DNA of 64,000 bases from Mesaphorura yosii. Its lineage: Eukaryota > Arthropoda > Collembola > Poduromorpha > Tullbergiidae. The notes under the pieces were generated by a model, which saw only the letters and a program-made list of their open reading frames with translations, had not been told where the DNA came from and searched no databases. The position numbers were made by a program, and so were the translations under genes. The stretch covers positions 1-64,000 of the forward strand of contig WIXG01000133.1 in the NCBI GenBank assembly GCA_009869945.1. The letters run 5' to 3'. Positions 43,301-55,300 of this stretch are shown here, piece after piece; positions within the stretch are counted from its first letter, which is position 1; each line of letters begins with the position of its first letter.

Positions 43301-45642
43301 TAACTGCCCGCACTCTCATAAACAGTGCCACATTTTGGCATCGACTTGTGATTATTGGGCACAAGCTGTTTCTCTTTCCGGTCGCTTTCAGCCATTATTG
43401 CAATGACAAGAATTCAGCACCAAGTTGTAACCGCCGTATTTGCATGGTTTGGGTTTGGCCTACTTTTTAAAACGCCATTTGCCGTTTCCAAGTTTAGCAC
43501 ATTTTTGATGGCTGTAATTATGTGACTGAATTCATCCATCTCCTGCGGCCGAGAAACAAATCAAACCCCAAATCAAACAACTTGACGTGCCACGAAATAT
43601 TTTGTTCCGAAACAAAGTTTTTAACAAGTTAATTGTTTCCCCAAACACTCTGCACAGGAAACTTTTTGTTTCTCAAGTCGAACTTCGCTTCTAGAATTGA
43701 GAAGTCGAATCTTGAATTTTATCAACATTTTAGCCGAGTTCAGATTCTAGCAGTTTAGTCGCAATTTCTTCCACTGCTATTTTTGCTTTTTACACGGTTT
43801 CTTTTTCTTCTCAGACTGAACCCCGAAGAATTTTGCTCACAGTTCACCTCCACCGACTGACGGAATATTTTCAAGTGAAAACACCGATTCGATTAGGCAG
43901 AAGCAAGCAAGTAGAATTCGTAAACTGGCCTTAAAACTAAATAATTGAATGATTGTTGCTGCTTTTGAATGACTTCCTGTTTTCTTGATAAATGCTGCGA
44001 AGAAGCGTGCCTCTCGTCTGTCTCAAAACTCCAGACTTGTTGACATCTTGCACAAATAAACACGCATGGTAATTGTGGATTGTAATTTCCATTCTCGGTA
44101 TGCTCATAAATTGAACACGGTTATGCAGTGTTGGAACGCGGGCGCAAGCCCATGGATTGGCATTTCTTCCGAACGGAAATCCAATCAATTATGCAAATAC
44201 GAGCAAATTGCATCATCAAAATTAGCACTGGCATTCACCTTAATCACGCAACAAGCCTCCGTGACGCAGTGTTTTTGAATGAAATGACATCCGACATGCG
44301 AGGAAGACAGCTGGCTGGAGAGCCGCACGAGTCGTCGCGGCTTTCTCCGCTCACGCAATTCATAAGCAATGAAGCACAAAATTCAGGGTTTGTGGTCCTG
44401 CTGCGAGCTGCCAATGCCAACTTAGAGAAAATTCACTTTTTCAATTTATGGCCATCTCACGCCACAGCAAGACTCACAAAAGAGTAAATGAAATTTTTCT
44501 GGCCATTGGTCAGACTAAATTGGCTACTGCAGCTCACAGATCATCGTTCCAAAGCAGGGGAAAATGAGATCTGCGAAGCGGAAATGAAACATGACCTTCA
44601 CTGGGTTCGGTTGTGTCGTAGAAGTCCGAACCCGGTCGCGGAAGAAGAAGCCTTCACATGTAATTGGGCACAGATAAACTACGCATATTTTTCATTGCCT
44701 AGACCATTCCAATCATGGAGTGTGTTTTGGATTTCCGCCGAAGCAAATTAAAAAGGCAAAAACAATCATAATGAGTAGAAGAATGCTTACTTGGAATGCT
44801 TGATTGAGTGAATGCATTCGGAGTCTTTCCCTTTCATTACTTTCCAATCTTCGTACCGTCTTCTCCCGGGTGCTCAGAATCAATTTCCGCCGGCCAACCG
44901 GATTTTTCCTCTTCACAACGCCACTTTCATTGCCATTCACAGCAGCAGCTCCATCGGACTTGCCTTCGTTATTACTATCTCCTTCATTTCCATCGGAATT
45001 CGCGTTTGAATTGTCTTCTGCACAGAAACTGCTATTACTATTACTACTGCTCAGACTCCCGTTGCTCTTCTGACTTGCACAGCTCCCGTTCACAGTCCCC
45101 AAATCTCCAGCCTTCTCGAGCGCATCCGCCGCTGCCTTCTTGCTCACTGCGGCGGCGGCACGTCCAACTTTTGCCTTCGGCGCCTTGCTGGCGTTAGCTG
45201 CAAGGACCTTTGGGTCATTGTCATTAGCTACTGTGTCCAAATTCATCATTGCCTCCTTTCGCACTCTTTTGTTTCTGGCGCTCGTGTTTCTGGTGACGGG
45301 TGCATTCTGAGTCGGAGTCGCGCTGGCTTTGTTGGCGTTTGTAGTGGTGAGGAGCTGCTGATTGGAGGTCAATGGAGCCGTAGTGGTGACCGACATGGGG
45401 TCAGCATGTGAGGAGTTCATGATCAGAGCATGTGCACTGTCTGCCAGCGCAGAGCCTGGCCGAACCGGCGAAAGAGTTATCAACAGGTTATTTCCTCCGT
45501 CAAAGCAGACGTTGGAGTTCACCGGGTCTAAAGCACAACCGTTTGTAAGTCTCGTCACAACGGATGAAGTCGAAGAGGATGAGGAGTACGATGAAGAGTC
45601 ACTAAAGTAGAAGTCACTCGTGGGTTCCTCCAGCATTTTCAT
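40394..45642 (-). CDS. dimm: bHLH transcription factor DIMMED / MIST1 (bHLHa15) ortholog
   Basis: Nuclear E-box-binding factor; in flies DIMM drives the regulated secretory programme of peptidergic cells, and MIST1 does so in vertebrate exocrine cells. Two coding exons, 45642-44791 and 40807-40394, give 421 residues (fly DIMM is of similar size). The basic region and helix 1 are RRLESNERERLRMHSLNQAF (264-283). The 3983-bp intron follows Gln284 (CAA|gtaagc ... ccgcag|TCT). Then come SLREVIPHV, the loop, and helix 2 LSKLETLTLAKNYIVALT. The text matches the DIMM/MIST1 subfamily rather than neurogenin or atonal. The N-terminal 260 residues are rich in Ser, Asn and Ala; the C-terminus is acidic (DFTFDLDLDMND). 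ATG 45642 is the first Met of an open frame that continues upstream from a non-ATG codon, so an extra 5' coding exon is possible. Confidence 0.93.
40808..44790 (-). other. Large intron of dimm
   Basis: The 3983-bp intron is far longer than the usual 60-100 bp introns in this window and may contain enhancers. No gene in it is well supported. On the plus strand, 41952-42131 encodes 59 residues starting MMKVKLILTFYSICLGCLHA, which looks like a signal peptide but has no homology or gene structure. An 8-bp stem (gggttcgg/ccgaaccc, 44603-44633) lies near the donor. Confidence 0.7.
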
Positions 45643-45980
45643 TGGACTGATCTCTCCGTCTACTTGAATAAATTCAAGTACGGCAGGATGACCAAACAAA
45701 CACGTGCCGGAAGATGTTCGACTCAAACCGGAGTGTCGTCTGGAACACGTATATCAAAAAGAAAGGAAGCGTGCAAAGAAACATGTTCGATTGCGAATCT
45801 CACATGGGTTTTCGCGACATTCACTTACCAGAGCCAGTCACAATGAGAATGAAATCAGCTCCGGCGATTCTGTTCCAGTTTCACGTGCAGTTAACAACAG
45901 CGAACAAAAGGTATCTATAATCTCGTAATTACGCCAACTTTTGTTCCTCCAAAGTTATGATAAGTGACGACTGAGGAGAG

Positions 45981-46006
45981 AAGTTGTGCAGCCAAGTTGT
46001 GCAGCC
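45981..46006. repeat. Perfect 13-bp tandem duplication
   Basis: aagttgtgcagcc occurs twice in direct succession about 340 bp upstream of the dimm start codon, in its putative promoter region. Confidence 0.8.
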
Positions 46007-49000
46007 TTCCAGAAGCAGAGAATCAGCGAAGTAGGGGAATTTTGCAGTTCGCAGTCAATACACTCGAGTCGAGTTTGACAAAGTAGACAGCACTAAATTA
46101 GATTAGAATTTATGCTCCTTTATGCACAACGCAACCTCTCAAAAGAGACGAGTTAAACGCACAAATGTAAATTTGCGTCGGTTCCTTTATGTTGTTTGTT
46201 CAACGTCGGTGGCGATTATTTTGACGCTGCTTTGACTCGCTTTCTCCGTAAAGGAAAGACCGTCGGCGGCCTCTGCTTGTTCCTTTCAAGTGAAAGTTCT
46301 AAAGCACACTGACTGCCTGCTTCTCCACTCCGCAGCCTGTTTAAGCTCTGCACAGCAGTACAGCGAGCGACGGACGCTGCTTGCCTCCGCACAGGCAGTG
46401 TGCTCGCCTTGGCTTGGCGTGCCTTTCTCCTGATATTAAAAAGTTGAAAATGACTCGCGGAGACATCGACGACAAGTTACATCCTTCCTTCCTACACACG
46501 AAACGCGAAACTTGGCACATACGCGCTGCTGACATGCTGGGCCAGGACAATGCAAGCGATGATGACGGTTATTATCTTTGTTTTCATCCCCGGAATATGA
46601 CCATCACGCATTTCATTCACACGGCACGGCAGGTACCTGGAATTATAAATACCTCGTCAGACGCTGATCCCAGCCCAAAGTCACGGTGAACAACCAAAAG
46701 ACAAAAGTTTGTATAAAGAGCGTGGATTACAAAGTGGGAAAAGTCGGCTCCTGGAATTCCCACGAGCCACTGCAGCCCCGAGCCACGAATACGCGAGATT
46801 TTTTACATTTTAATTTACTTAAAATCATAAGTCTTGTTCTTTTAGGAAAATTGCAGACATCTCTCGCTGCTCACTGCTCAGGATATTATAAAGCCCATGC
46901 AGACCCGAACTGGGCCCAAAGGTGAGGTGACCTTTTGTAATGGGCGCAGTAAAAGTGGAAACCGGTTATAAAAGTCAGATTACTGGCAAAGAAGCATTGT
47001 TCAGCATAACACACGGGCCACTGCTGCTTAGAAAGAGGAGAGCGAGAAACAAGACACGACAATCGAACTGGAAGCGAGAGAAAGTTCCTTCTCACGTGCA
47101 AAGCAAAGCAAGGGCGTTGTGATCTCGCACTCAATGTCAAGCTTACAAAATCATTAGCATCACAATTAAGTGCTACGCAGATATCGAGGAGCAAATTTTA
47201 AAGGAAGAAAGCGACACGGAAAGAAAGAGAAGAGACGAGAATCGGATTTGACAGATTTCATTCAGGAAGGCTGTTGAACGGAAAGTGGATGCAAACACAA
47301 AGGAACGACAACTTGAGCCAAGGACGAGTGCACGAAAAGAGCATCCGCCAAGACAACTCGCTTCCATTCAGTGTGTCGTTGCCGAAAAATGAGCAAGCAC
47401 AAAAGACTTGTGCTGATCCTAGCCCGCTTCTTTGTGCACTGCACCGCTGCACGGGCCCAGCGGAGCCTTGGCTTTGGTTTCGTTCTGCCGTCGCCCTCGC
47501 CGTTTGCTGTGTGCGTGGGTGGACTCGGCTGCTGCCTGAGTGGAAGAGTGGGATAAGGAGAAAGAGAAAGAAGAAAGGAGCACCTCAAGGAAATCGGTTG
47601 GCAAGCATTTACATGCAGAGATTTCGTATTTACTCATTTCTATTTCTTGGTTTAATCATTTATGAGCTCCGGGACTTCAATTCAGTCAGGATTCGTGTGG
47701 GCTGCCCTCTCACAAAAGAAAACTGAGCTCTCAAAGACGCGGGGATGGGCGACGGTGGTTTCCAACCCTAAAAGACGAACGGATTTCACGGGCGATTGGC
47801 TAATGAACAGAGTAACGACAGAGAAAGAAAGAAATACTCCTAAAAAGCTGTCCACGAGAAAGCAACGCGGTGTGCAATGACGCGAACTTATCAGTTTACA
47901 GAATTATTTTTAGTTTGTTTGGCATTTCAGATGCCTTTGCATTTCTCGTGCAGAGAAAGGCACGACCCCCAAGTATAAATATTACATCCATAATTGAATT
48001 GACCTTGGCGAGGAGGTTCGTGTGTTCACTAAAAAGGTGACGCTTAAACTTTGACATAATCTGCGGCAAGGGAATCTACTTTTCACAGATTTCGCTGTCT
48101 CGTCGTTTGAGTGAAGCTGGAATGAGGAATAACTCATAAATATTTATTGAGAGAGATCGCCCAGAGTTCCGTTCCACAATCTCGAAATGACGGATTAGAA
48201 GACGAATTTTTATGATTTGGAATAAAAATTGCACACGTTACGATTTCCGAATGTACGAATTTTGATTCGCTCTGACTGACCTGATTTATTATGAAACAGG
48301 AAATGCTCTTATTCCTCGCAAACGCAGTCGGAAGCTGGAAATGGATCCAATTCGGCAATCTCAAAGCAAAATCGACGCTTCTGGTGGATTACGGTTTAGC
48401 ATGTTGGCTCCCGGCCTCAATTTAACTGCCTACCACATAAAAGCCAGTTAAATGCACAAAACCATTCAAGTAAGTCAAGGCCACGAAGTAGTCGAATTTC
48501 TCCTTTGAGAAGGGTCGCAGAGCCTTCAAAGCCAAGCCATCAAAGAAATTTAACACTGAATTTACATTTTGTTAATTTAATTTAGCCTAGTTTCTCGGAA
48601 CCTCTTTCCTCGCCTCGTCTCGGGCTGGCGCAGCGTTGAATATGCATGACGGAGGCACGAGGCACGAGATACACGATGCGATACAGCTTCGACCCGTGTC
48701 TGACAGCGTGAACTTATCAAGAAGAAAATGTGAGTCTGTAGCAACCACCACAGACAGCACTGAAGAAGAAGACGTCTGGAAGGAGAGCGGAGTCGGATTC
48801 AGAGGAGAAAGGTGAAAGGAGAAAGAAATCGCGCTTCTTTTCATCTTTTGTGTTATTGTATACGAATGTTTAACTTTTCTATTTGCTTGGCTGCAAATTG
48901 CGTGACAACACTCTCAGTTGGGCCAAAGGAAAGCAAGCCGAAAGCGGCGACACGAACTAAGTGGGTTGTTGCGCGTGTAAAAATCTGTCTTTGGCGATCA

Positions 49001-49517
49001 AGGTCTCGCTGGACATGACAGGCCATTCCATTGCGCTGGGTGTGAGAATTCCATTTGGTGAGGTAATGAACCGTAACTGCTTCCACTCACCTGCGCTGTT
49101 ACCTTTGCAATCACGCCTGTCCTGACCACCGGTCACCAAGTCAGCGAAGAACGTGGACGACTGCGACGACGGCGGAGAAAATCCCAATTAAGTGCTGTGT
49201 TGGGTGCTGCTCGTTGACTGGAAGCCATTTTGATTCTTTAAGACTGTTTGCTCATTGCTCATTCCGTTCACAGTCAACGCACAAGGTGAAGGTTTATGTT
49301 TTCGTCTTCGTTAATAAAGCTAAACCTCAAAAGGAATCTGGAGGAATAAAAATGCAAGAAACCAGACTTGGTTTGGTTTTGATTCCCTCGCGTGCAAATT
49401 GAAGCTGAAAATAAAAAAGAAATCAAAGCAGGTACGAATATCACAAGTCAGAGTCGGAATTGGTAATTCAAAACGAGGATGCTCGTCGCATGCAAGTACG
49501 GGCAGAACATGAAAGAG

Positions 49518-49553
49518 ATGCTTTCAATGCTTTCACTGCTTTCACTGCTTTCA
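49518..49553. repeat. Four-copy 9-bp tandem repeat
   Basis: Units atgctttca (two copies) and ctgctttca (two copies) run head to tail. Non-coding context. Confidence 0.85.
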
Positions 49554-52165
49554 CTTCCAGTTACTCGCGGTGGGGCTTTTCTTGTCTTGTGCTCGGCTCA
49601 AAGAGAAATCAGCTGCCTGCATAATGCCATTAGATTTGCAGGTTTCAAAGTCAAATCCACAACTTCCTCGACTTGACTTGACGTGACGTGAGACTGACTG
49701 CAAGCACTTCACAAGTACGCGTCGAGCAAAGGTCCATTGTTGTGCCCGTCTGCACTGTCGACCCTCAGCAAGAAATGCCATCAAGTACAATGATTTTAAG
49801 GGCAACAAGACGATCGACGACCCTCTTCAACTTGACTTGAATTGATTCTCTGGCGGGTGGTGCACTTGCTTTCCGAATTCCCTTGCATTTCGCCAAATTT
49901 GGTTGGAGGTCAAAACGAATTCGGCTTTGCTCCATTTTGTGAATGACGAAATAAAAATATTGACGGCGAGAACGGTGGCGTGGCGGGTGCCTCAGAATTG
50001 ACGCAGCAATGGGCAAAGCGAGAAAATACGTTTGTGATGTGAATGCATTAGTAGACAGGCATTATAATACGGCACGGACTCCTTGGGGCATGATACGTTT
50101 CTCAATGCTCGACGCTTCTGTTTGGTAAACGTTCAATTGAGGAGAAGAGGAAGAGAAAGACGCCGAGATGAAAAGCACGCTGAAACTTCCCCCAGGCGGC
50201 GAGCCTCCGTTTCAGTTCAGCTCAGCTTCTTAAATTTCCGAGTTCTAAGAAAACGCTCGGATTCGGACGAGAGACTCGCTTTCGATGCAGTCAGGCAGGC
50301 TGACCTCCTTTCTGACGTCTTCATTAACCTTGATCGTATCAATTACTCGGCGGCAGGCGCAATTCAATTCTTGCCGCGCGCCTTCTCAGAACGTTTTCCA
50401 ATTAGAATTGAAGTTTTAAAGGATTTGGGATTTCGTCTCGGTAAACATAATTTATTCGCCATTGTAGTGCTCCCTTCGCTTGTTACTCGATACACGGATG
50501 ATCGGAATGATTTCACCAAGCACAACACGCAATCCAATTCTGAAGCTGTTGTGATTAGAATTATTCAAATCCGTGCTCGCAATAAGCACGCCTAATAAAA
50601 CTCAATTTGATGCTTCCAATGAATTTTTATTTATTTTTATTATTCCTCTCTTTTCAAAGCACGCATGTGTGATGTGCTGTTACCCGTAAAATCCTTGACG
50701 TAATTCGGATTCGTGCTTCAAAGCCAATGCATACTAATCTCAATTTTGGAGACGTCCTGATACGTTTAAATTCGTACAATTTCTCCAATGCAAAGCTTCA
50801 GTCTCAGTGAAGATTGTTGCACCAAACTCAAAAACGCCTACGAGACGGAGAGAGACAGTCGGCCCGTTTCTCTTTAATTGAATTAAGATACAGCCATGGC
50901 CGCATTCTAATGCCACGAAGTTCAGAAGGGGAATGAAATGGCGCAAGAGAGTGGGACACTTCACGAAAGTAAGTTCAGCCCAAATGAGTCTGGCATTTGG
51001 GTTGTTGGTAATTTGTGGTCACTTGTTTATTGTTTCGAATAAACAGCACAGCGGCGTAATTAAAGCGCAGTATGACGAATTGATGCTGGTTCATGGTCTC
51101 GTCCACTTCAGACGAGAATGACCCAAAACACATGCCGAGTCATAACAGAGACATCATTCGTCTAAGATCTTGAGCCTGGTACAATTTAACTCGTGTCTGT
51201 TCCCATCCCGAGCGCCCTGTCCACTCATGACGCATGCACAGAATGATCGAAGAAAGCGCCGAATGTTTATGTGCGGTAGTTAATTTCATTTGGTTGATGA
51301 AGTACGCTCACGAGTGAACACACAAAGCAAAGCGGACGAGATGAAACAAAATATTTTAGTGTTTATTTTATTTTTCGCTTCAGCAAACTTAAGAACCTTC
51401 TGTCCATAAATTGTGTGGCATTCGTCGTTCATGTCTCCTAGCAGTAGATGACATAAAAGCAGAAATTATGCGTTCTTGTTTTCTTGAGCCTGTGATCTCG
51501 CTCGTGTGTCGTGTCTTTTGTCGAACAATGCGAATTGAACTAACAAACTCACCCTACCGTGTGTTGTAACAAGTATCAAGTTTTAATTACTCGGCGCGCT
51601 TCTATTTTGGGGCACAGAGCGTCCAACACGGGTGTTGGTTTAAATTTGGGTCAGTTGACGCGGCTTGAGTAAACACAATTGCACGTCAAAACTGTTCTAT
51701 TTCGAGCATGAAAGTCAAGTAGTACCTTTCCCCGAATTTCATCAAAATATTCCACCTACGCAAATTACAGAGCATCAAATTTCCATTTTGATGCTGGAGA
51801 GACGAGGGCACGGAGCGGAAAAGACGTTTCTCGAACTTGTTGGCTCTGAAGTAACTGAAGTTGTTTTTCATTTATCGGGGTTGATTTTTCTGCCTGGTTT
51901 TAGAATTCGAACCACAATCTTGACGTGCAATCTCCGTCGCCGGCCTGAGCCGAGATCATAAAGAGATGAAGATGTTATTTTCATGTCAGAAATTGCTACT
52001 TATACGAAAAGAAATCTCTTCCCAGAGACACGGACACGAGGCGAGCCAGTAAACAGCTTACGCGCTCGCGACAGGACGAGAAAGTCTTAAAATAAAAGTT
52101 CCAACGCGTGTGCGCTCTTCTTTCCTGTCTCTGCTTGTAATACCATTACAAAGATCGCAGAGTTC

Positions 52166-52399
52166 ATGTCTCTTATCCTTCTTCTCGTCACATTCGCATT
52201 ATTCTGCGTCCGTCTTGCATTAACTCAATTCAATTCATTTGGAGATCTTAATGGAGTTGGCGAGTCGAGAGTCCTTTCTTTCAGCCACTCGCGCCTCGCG
52301 CATTCTTCCAATGACAATTCCGGGAACGGAGCAAGCATCCGAGCCATGAGCCACTTTCGTACTAAACTCGGCCCTGGCTTGCGGATAAACAGAGAATAA
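52166..52399 (+). CDS. Candidate 77-residue secreted peptide
   Basis: A single ATG-initiated frame encodes a textbook signal peptide, MSLILLLVTFALFCVRLALT, followed by 57 residues starting QFNSFGDLNG. The mature part has no cysteine, is rich in Ser, Asn and Arg, and ends KLGPGLRINRE. The stop codon lies inside an AATAAA hexamer (52395-52400), so a poly(A) signal may overlap the end. A run resembling an acceptor (atcgcag) lies just before the ATG. No dibasic processing site or amidation signal was seen and I recognise no family. It sits alone in a gene-poor region; chance remains a real possibility for an ORF of this size. Confidence 0.3.
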   Translation: MSLILLLVTFALFCVRLALTQFNSFGDLNGVGESRVLSFSHSRLAHSSNDNSGNGASIRAMSHFRTKLGPGLRINRE

Positions 52400-55300
52400 A
52401 CTCAGATGCGATTCTTTACAATTTCGCCACGACGGTTTCCATTTCACATGACGCGTGGAGTAGATTGAGATATTTATACTTGGCTCTCGAGTTGAGGAAA
52501 CATTTTGAAGTGGTTTCCGAATTGGATTGCTGGCATGCACACAAACACAAAGCCAGGCACCGTGTTTGGCATGTCGTGCATGTGCCACGCGTGTCAGCCA
52601 GAGAATATGAACGATATGAGGAAAGTGTCATCGCAAATACACGCAACAAGTGGTTCGCCTGCCTTCCCAACCGAGACAACTTGGGCATCGCAGACATGGC
52701 GTAGTTGTGGCATTCTTTTCGGATTCCTCCGTCGAAGCTGAAAATGTTGCCATTCCTCACTTTTTGGTTATTACTTTTCACCACTCGAAGCGAAAGCGAA
52801 CAATGTGGGCCAGGATTTGAGGAACAAGTGTACGGCTGAAGACTCTCCAGCTATAAGCTACCGTGGGTCTTGTTTGTCGTGAAGTGCCACTCATATCTAC
52901 CGTCCCTTCCGACCACTTTTAATTTGGATTATTGCGCAGTGCTCTAATTATGATGAGACCATCCAGAAATGGACTGCGGCTTACATTGTTCATTAGCCGA
53001 ATGAAAGAAGCAAAAATCATGGCCACTGGCCAGGAGGGTCGAAAACCTTACGCGGGACGACGGTCGGAATTTTGCCACAATGAAAGGATGAAAAGAACAG
53101 AGACTTTCGCTGAGTGAGGTAGTGAACAGAATTTTGATAACGAATTGAGTGTTTACTCGGAATTTGTTGTTTTCCTTCCTTCTCCATGAAACACACACGA
53201 CTTCATTTCACTCGACCGCGGCAGTTGTCAAGTGCCATTCTCAGAAGCACACGACAAATCTTGAATTGACTTTGACATGTCGCAATGTCGTGCTGCGGCC
53301 CGCAAAAATAACGTGTTTGACTTTCTCTCTCGCCTCGGTTTCTGATTCGATTAAGGCCTGTCAGAATTGTGTACAATATTTCCTTTCGCCCAAATCCACA
53401 CTTCATGCTGCGGTTCAGAGTATCAAATAATTGTGCTGGGTGGATTTCTCGTTTATTTCGGTGAAATAGAACCGGACAATTTCCAATTATTGCCTGCCTT
53501 CCTCAATTTTTCAATTGCACTTTTCGAAATGACCCTTCTCAGTTTCTCGGAAGTCGTTGTCCTCTTACGAGATTGATCGTCAAAGTGGACCACCGCAAAT
53601 AAGAATGAGGCTCGAGACGCAAATTTTGGCCTCAATGAAGCTGCAACTGGCTGGCTGTGGTTACTTAGACGGTTATACTGCAGATTTCACAAATGAATGA
53701 ATCGGTTTCAAAAATGAACACCCTGACATTTGACATTTCAAGCCATAACTTTCTTGATGAATGAGCGGGCATGAATCCGTCTGCAGTCTAAACTCGAGAC
53801 AAATGAATGGGGCCGAGTCGAACTGCTTCGGGGCACGGCAAAAGCAAAAGCAGAAATCGCATTCCTTATTCTATGGTTTCAATTTACGGAGAATTCAAAG
53901 TCAGAAATTAGGCAAGTGCGAAATCTGACAAATTGGCTGACACAGTCTGATGCAGATTTCAACCACTGCGAAATTGAAAGTACGTGCTGCTCATAGACCG
54001 GCAAGCTTTTACATAGTTGTCTCTTGAGACCGACTGAAGCCTTGTTCGTCGTCTTCTTGGAATTTGTCACCCAAATTGTTACGTAGGGCGGATTACATGC
54101 ACAACTTAACACAATCACAAGACTGCAGTGTTCTACTTTCACCGAATTCCTCCATCAAAAGTAACCAAATTCGCATGTGCCTTTTCAGCTTCTGATTTAG
54201 CACGGAAACTTCCAAGCGCCTCGTAGCAAATTTTTGTAGGCAGAGACCGAAGAGTCCCAGAATCAATGCATTTCATTACCATACATTAAGCCCAGCATCA
54301 GCCCACAAACTGGCCGCTCTCGGAAGGATGTCATGCCCAAAATTATTAAATTCGTGTAAATATTGTCGAGCAGCAACCTGTTGGCTGACTGCTGTTGTCG
54401 CCTCGAATAGAGTCTCGCAATTCAAACTGGTGGTTTGCGTCGCGACATGCCCAAAATAAATATCAAACTGAAATCATGCCCAGTTAACGTGATTCGCGTT
54501 TTCATCTTTCGTGAATGCCTCCGTTCTGTGCTGCGAACTCTTTCTTGGCAGAATTGATTTGTTATTCTGGTCGTGGCTCTTGGTGGAGGGTGGCTCGTAA
54601 TATTTCACCGAGATAAAATAGATAAGAAAATTTAATAGCTGTCAGAAACAAAAAGGAGGTAATGCAATCATACACTCGTGCGTGCAAGGCGCCTGGTTGG
54701 TAATTTATAATAGTAATACTCGCAGAACCGGGTTTCTGGAGAAAGCAATACTTCATTCATGCGTCAATAACACAAAAGCAACAGGCGTCCTGGCCTGAAC
54801 TAAAATCCCTTAAACCTTTAAATACATTCATGTGTCTTAAAGAGCACCGTGACTACAAAGGCAAAACAATGCGCAGTGCGGACCGAGCGAGGCAGGCTTT
54901 CGTGACTTTCACCCAAGGTTTCTGTGCGCTTTCACCCTTCCAGCCTCTGCCTGCTTAAGGCGAAAGGGCACGCGGTCTAATTTAATCATGAAATATTAAA
55001 TTTCACTATTTCGCAAGCAGAATTCTTTTGGGGATGCTTGTCATTTCTCGCCTTATCGTCTAATTGACATTTCATGGCGCAGTTATTCTGTGTTGGGGAC
55101 GCACAGGACGGGTTTGGCTTGCGTGGGTGCGCTGTCCCAAATGAAATGAGTAAGTGCCCTGGTCTCAGCTTTCCGTCGTATTTTCCTGGTAATTGGCAAG
55201 CAAAAGCCTTCGCCTTTCATATTTCAGTTTGGAATGATCGAAGGATCGCGTTTTCTTATTTATATGCAATTGACAGCTCTTCTACAGAATTCTCTCTTTG

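Larger units (their letters stand above)
45643..52165. other. Gene-poor interval upstream of dimm
   Basis: Expected to hold the dimm 5' UTR, promoter and regulatory DNA. No supportable gene was seen. It includes a perfect 13-bp tandem duplication (aagttgtgcagcc, 45981-46006) and four copies of a 9-mer at 49518-49553. The longest open frame (50083-50595, plus) has no internal or initiating ATG. Confidence 0.55.

Noticed and set aside
44603-44633. GGTTCG-containing hairpin resembling a tRNA T-arm
   Set aside because: No A box, acceptor stem or cloverleaf around it; only an isolated 8-bp stem.
50083-50595. 170-codon plus-strand ORF in the desert upstream of dimm
   Set aside because: Begins with TTG, contains no ATG at all, and shows no domain; likely chance in CpG-rich DNA.
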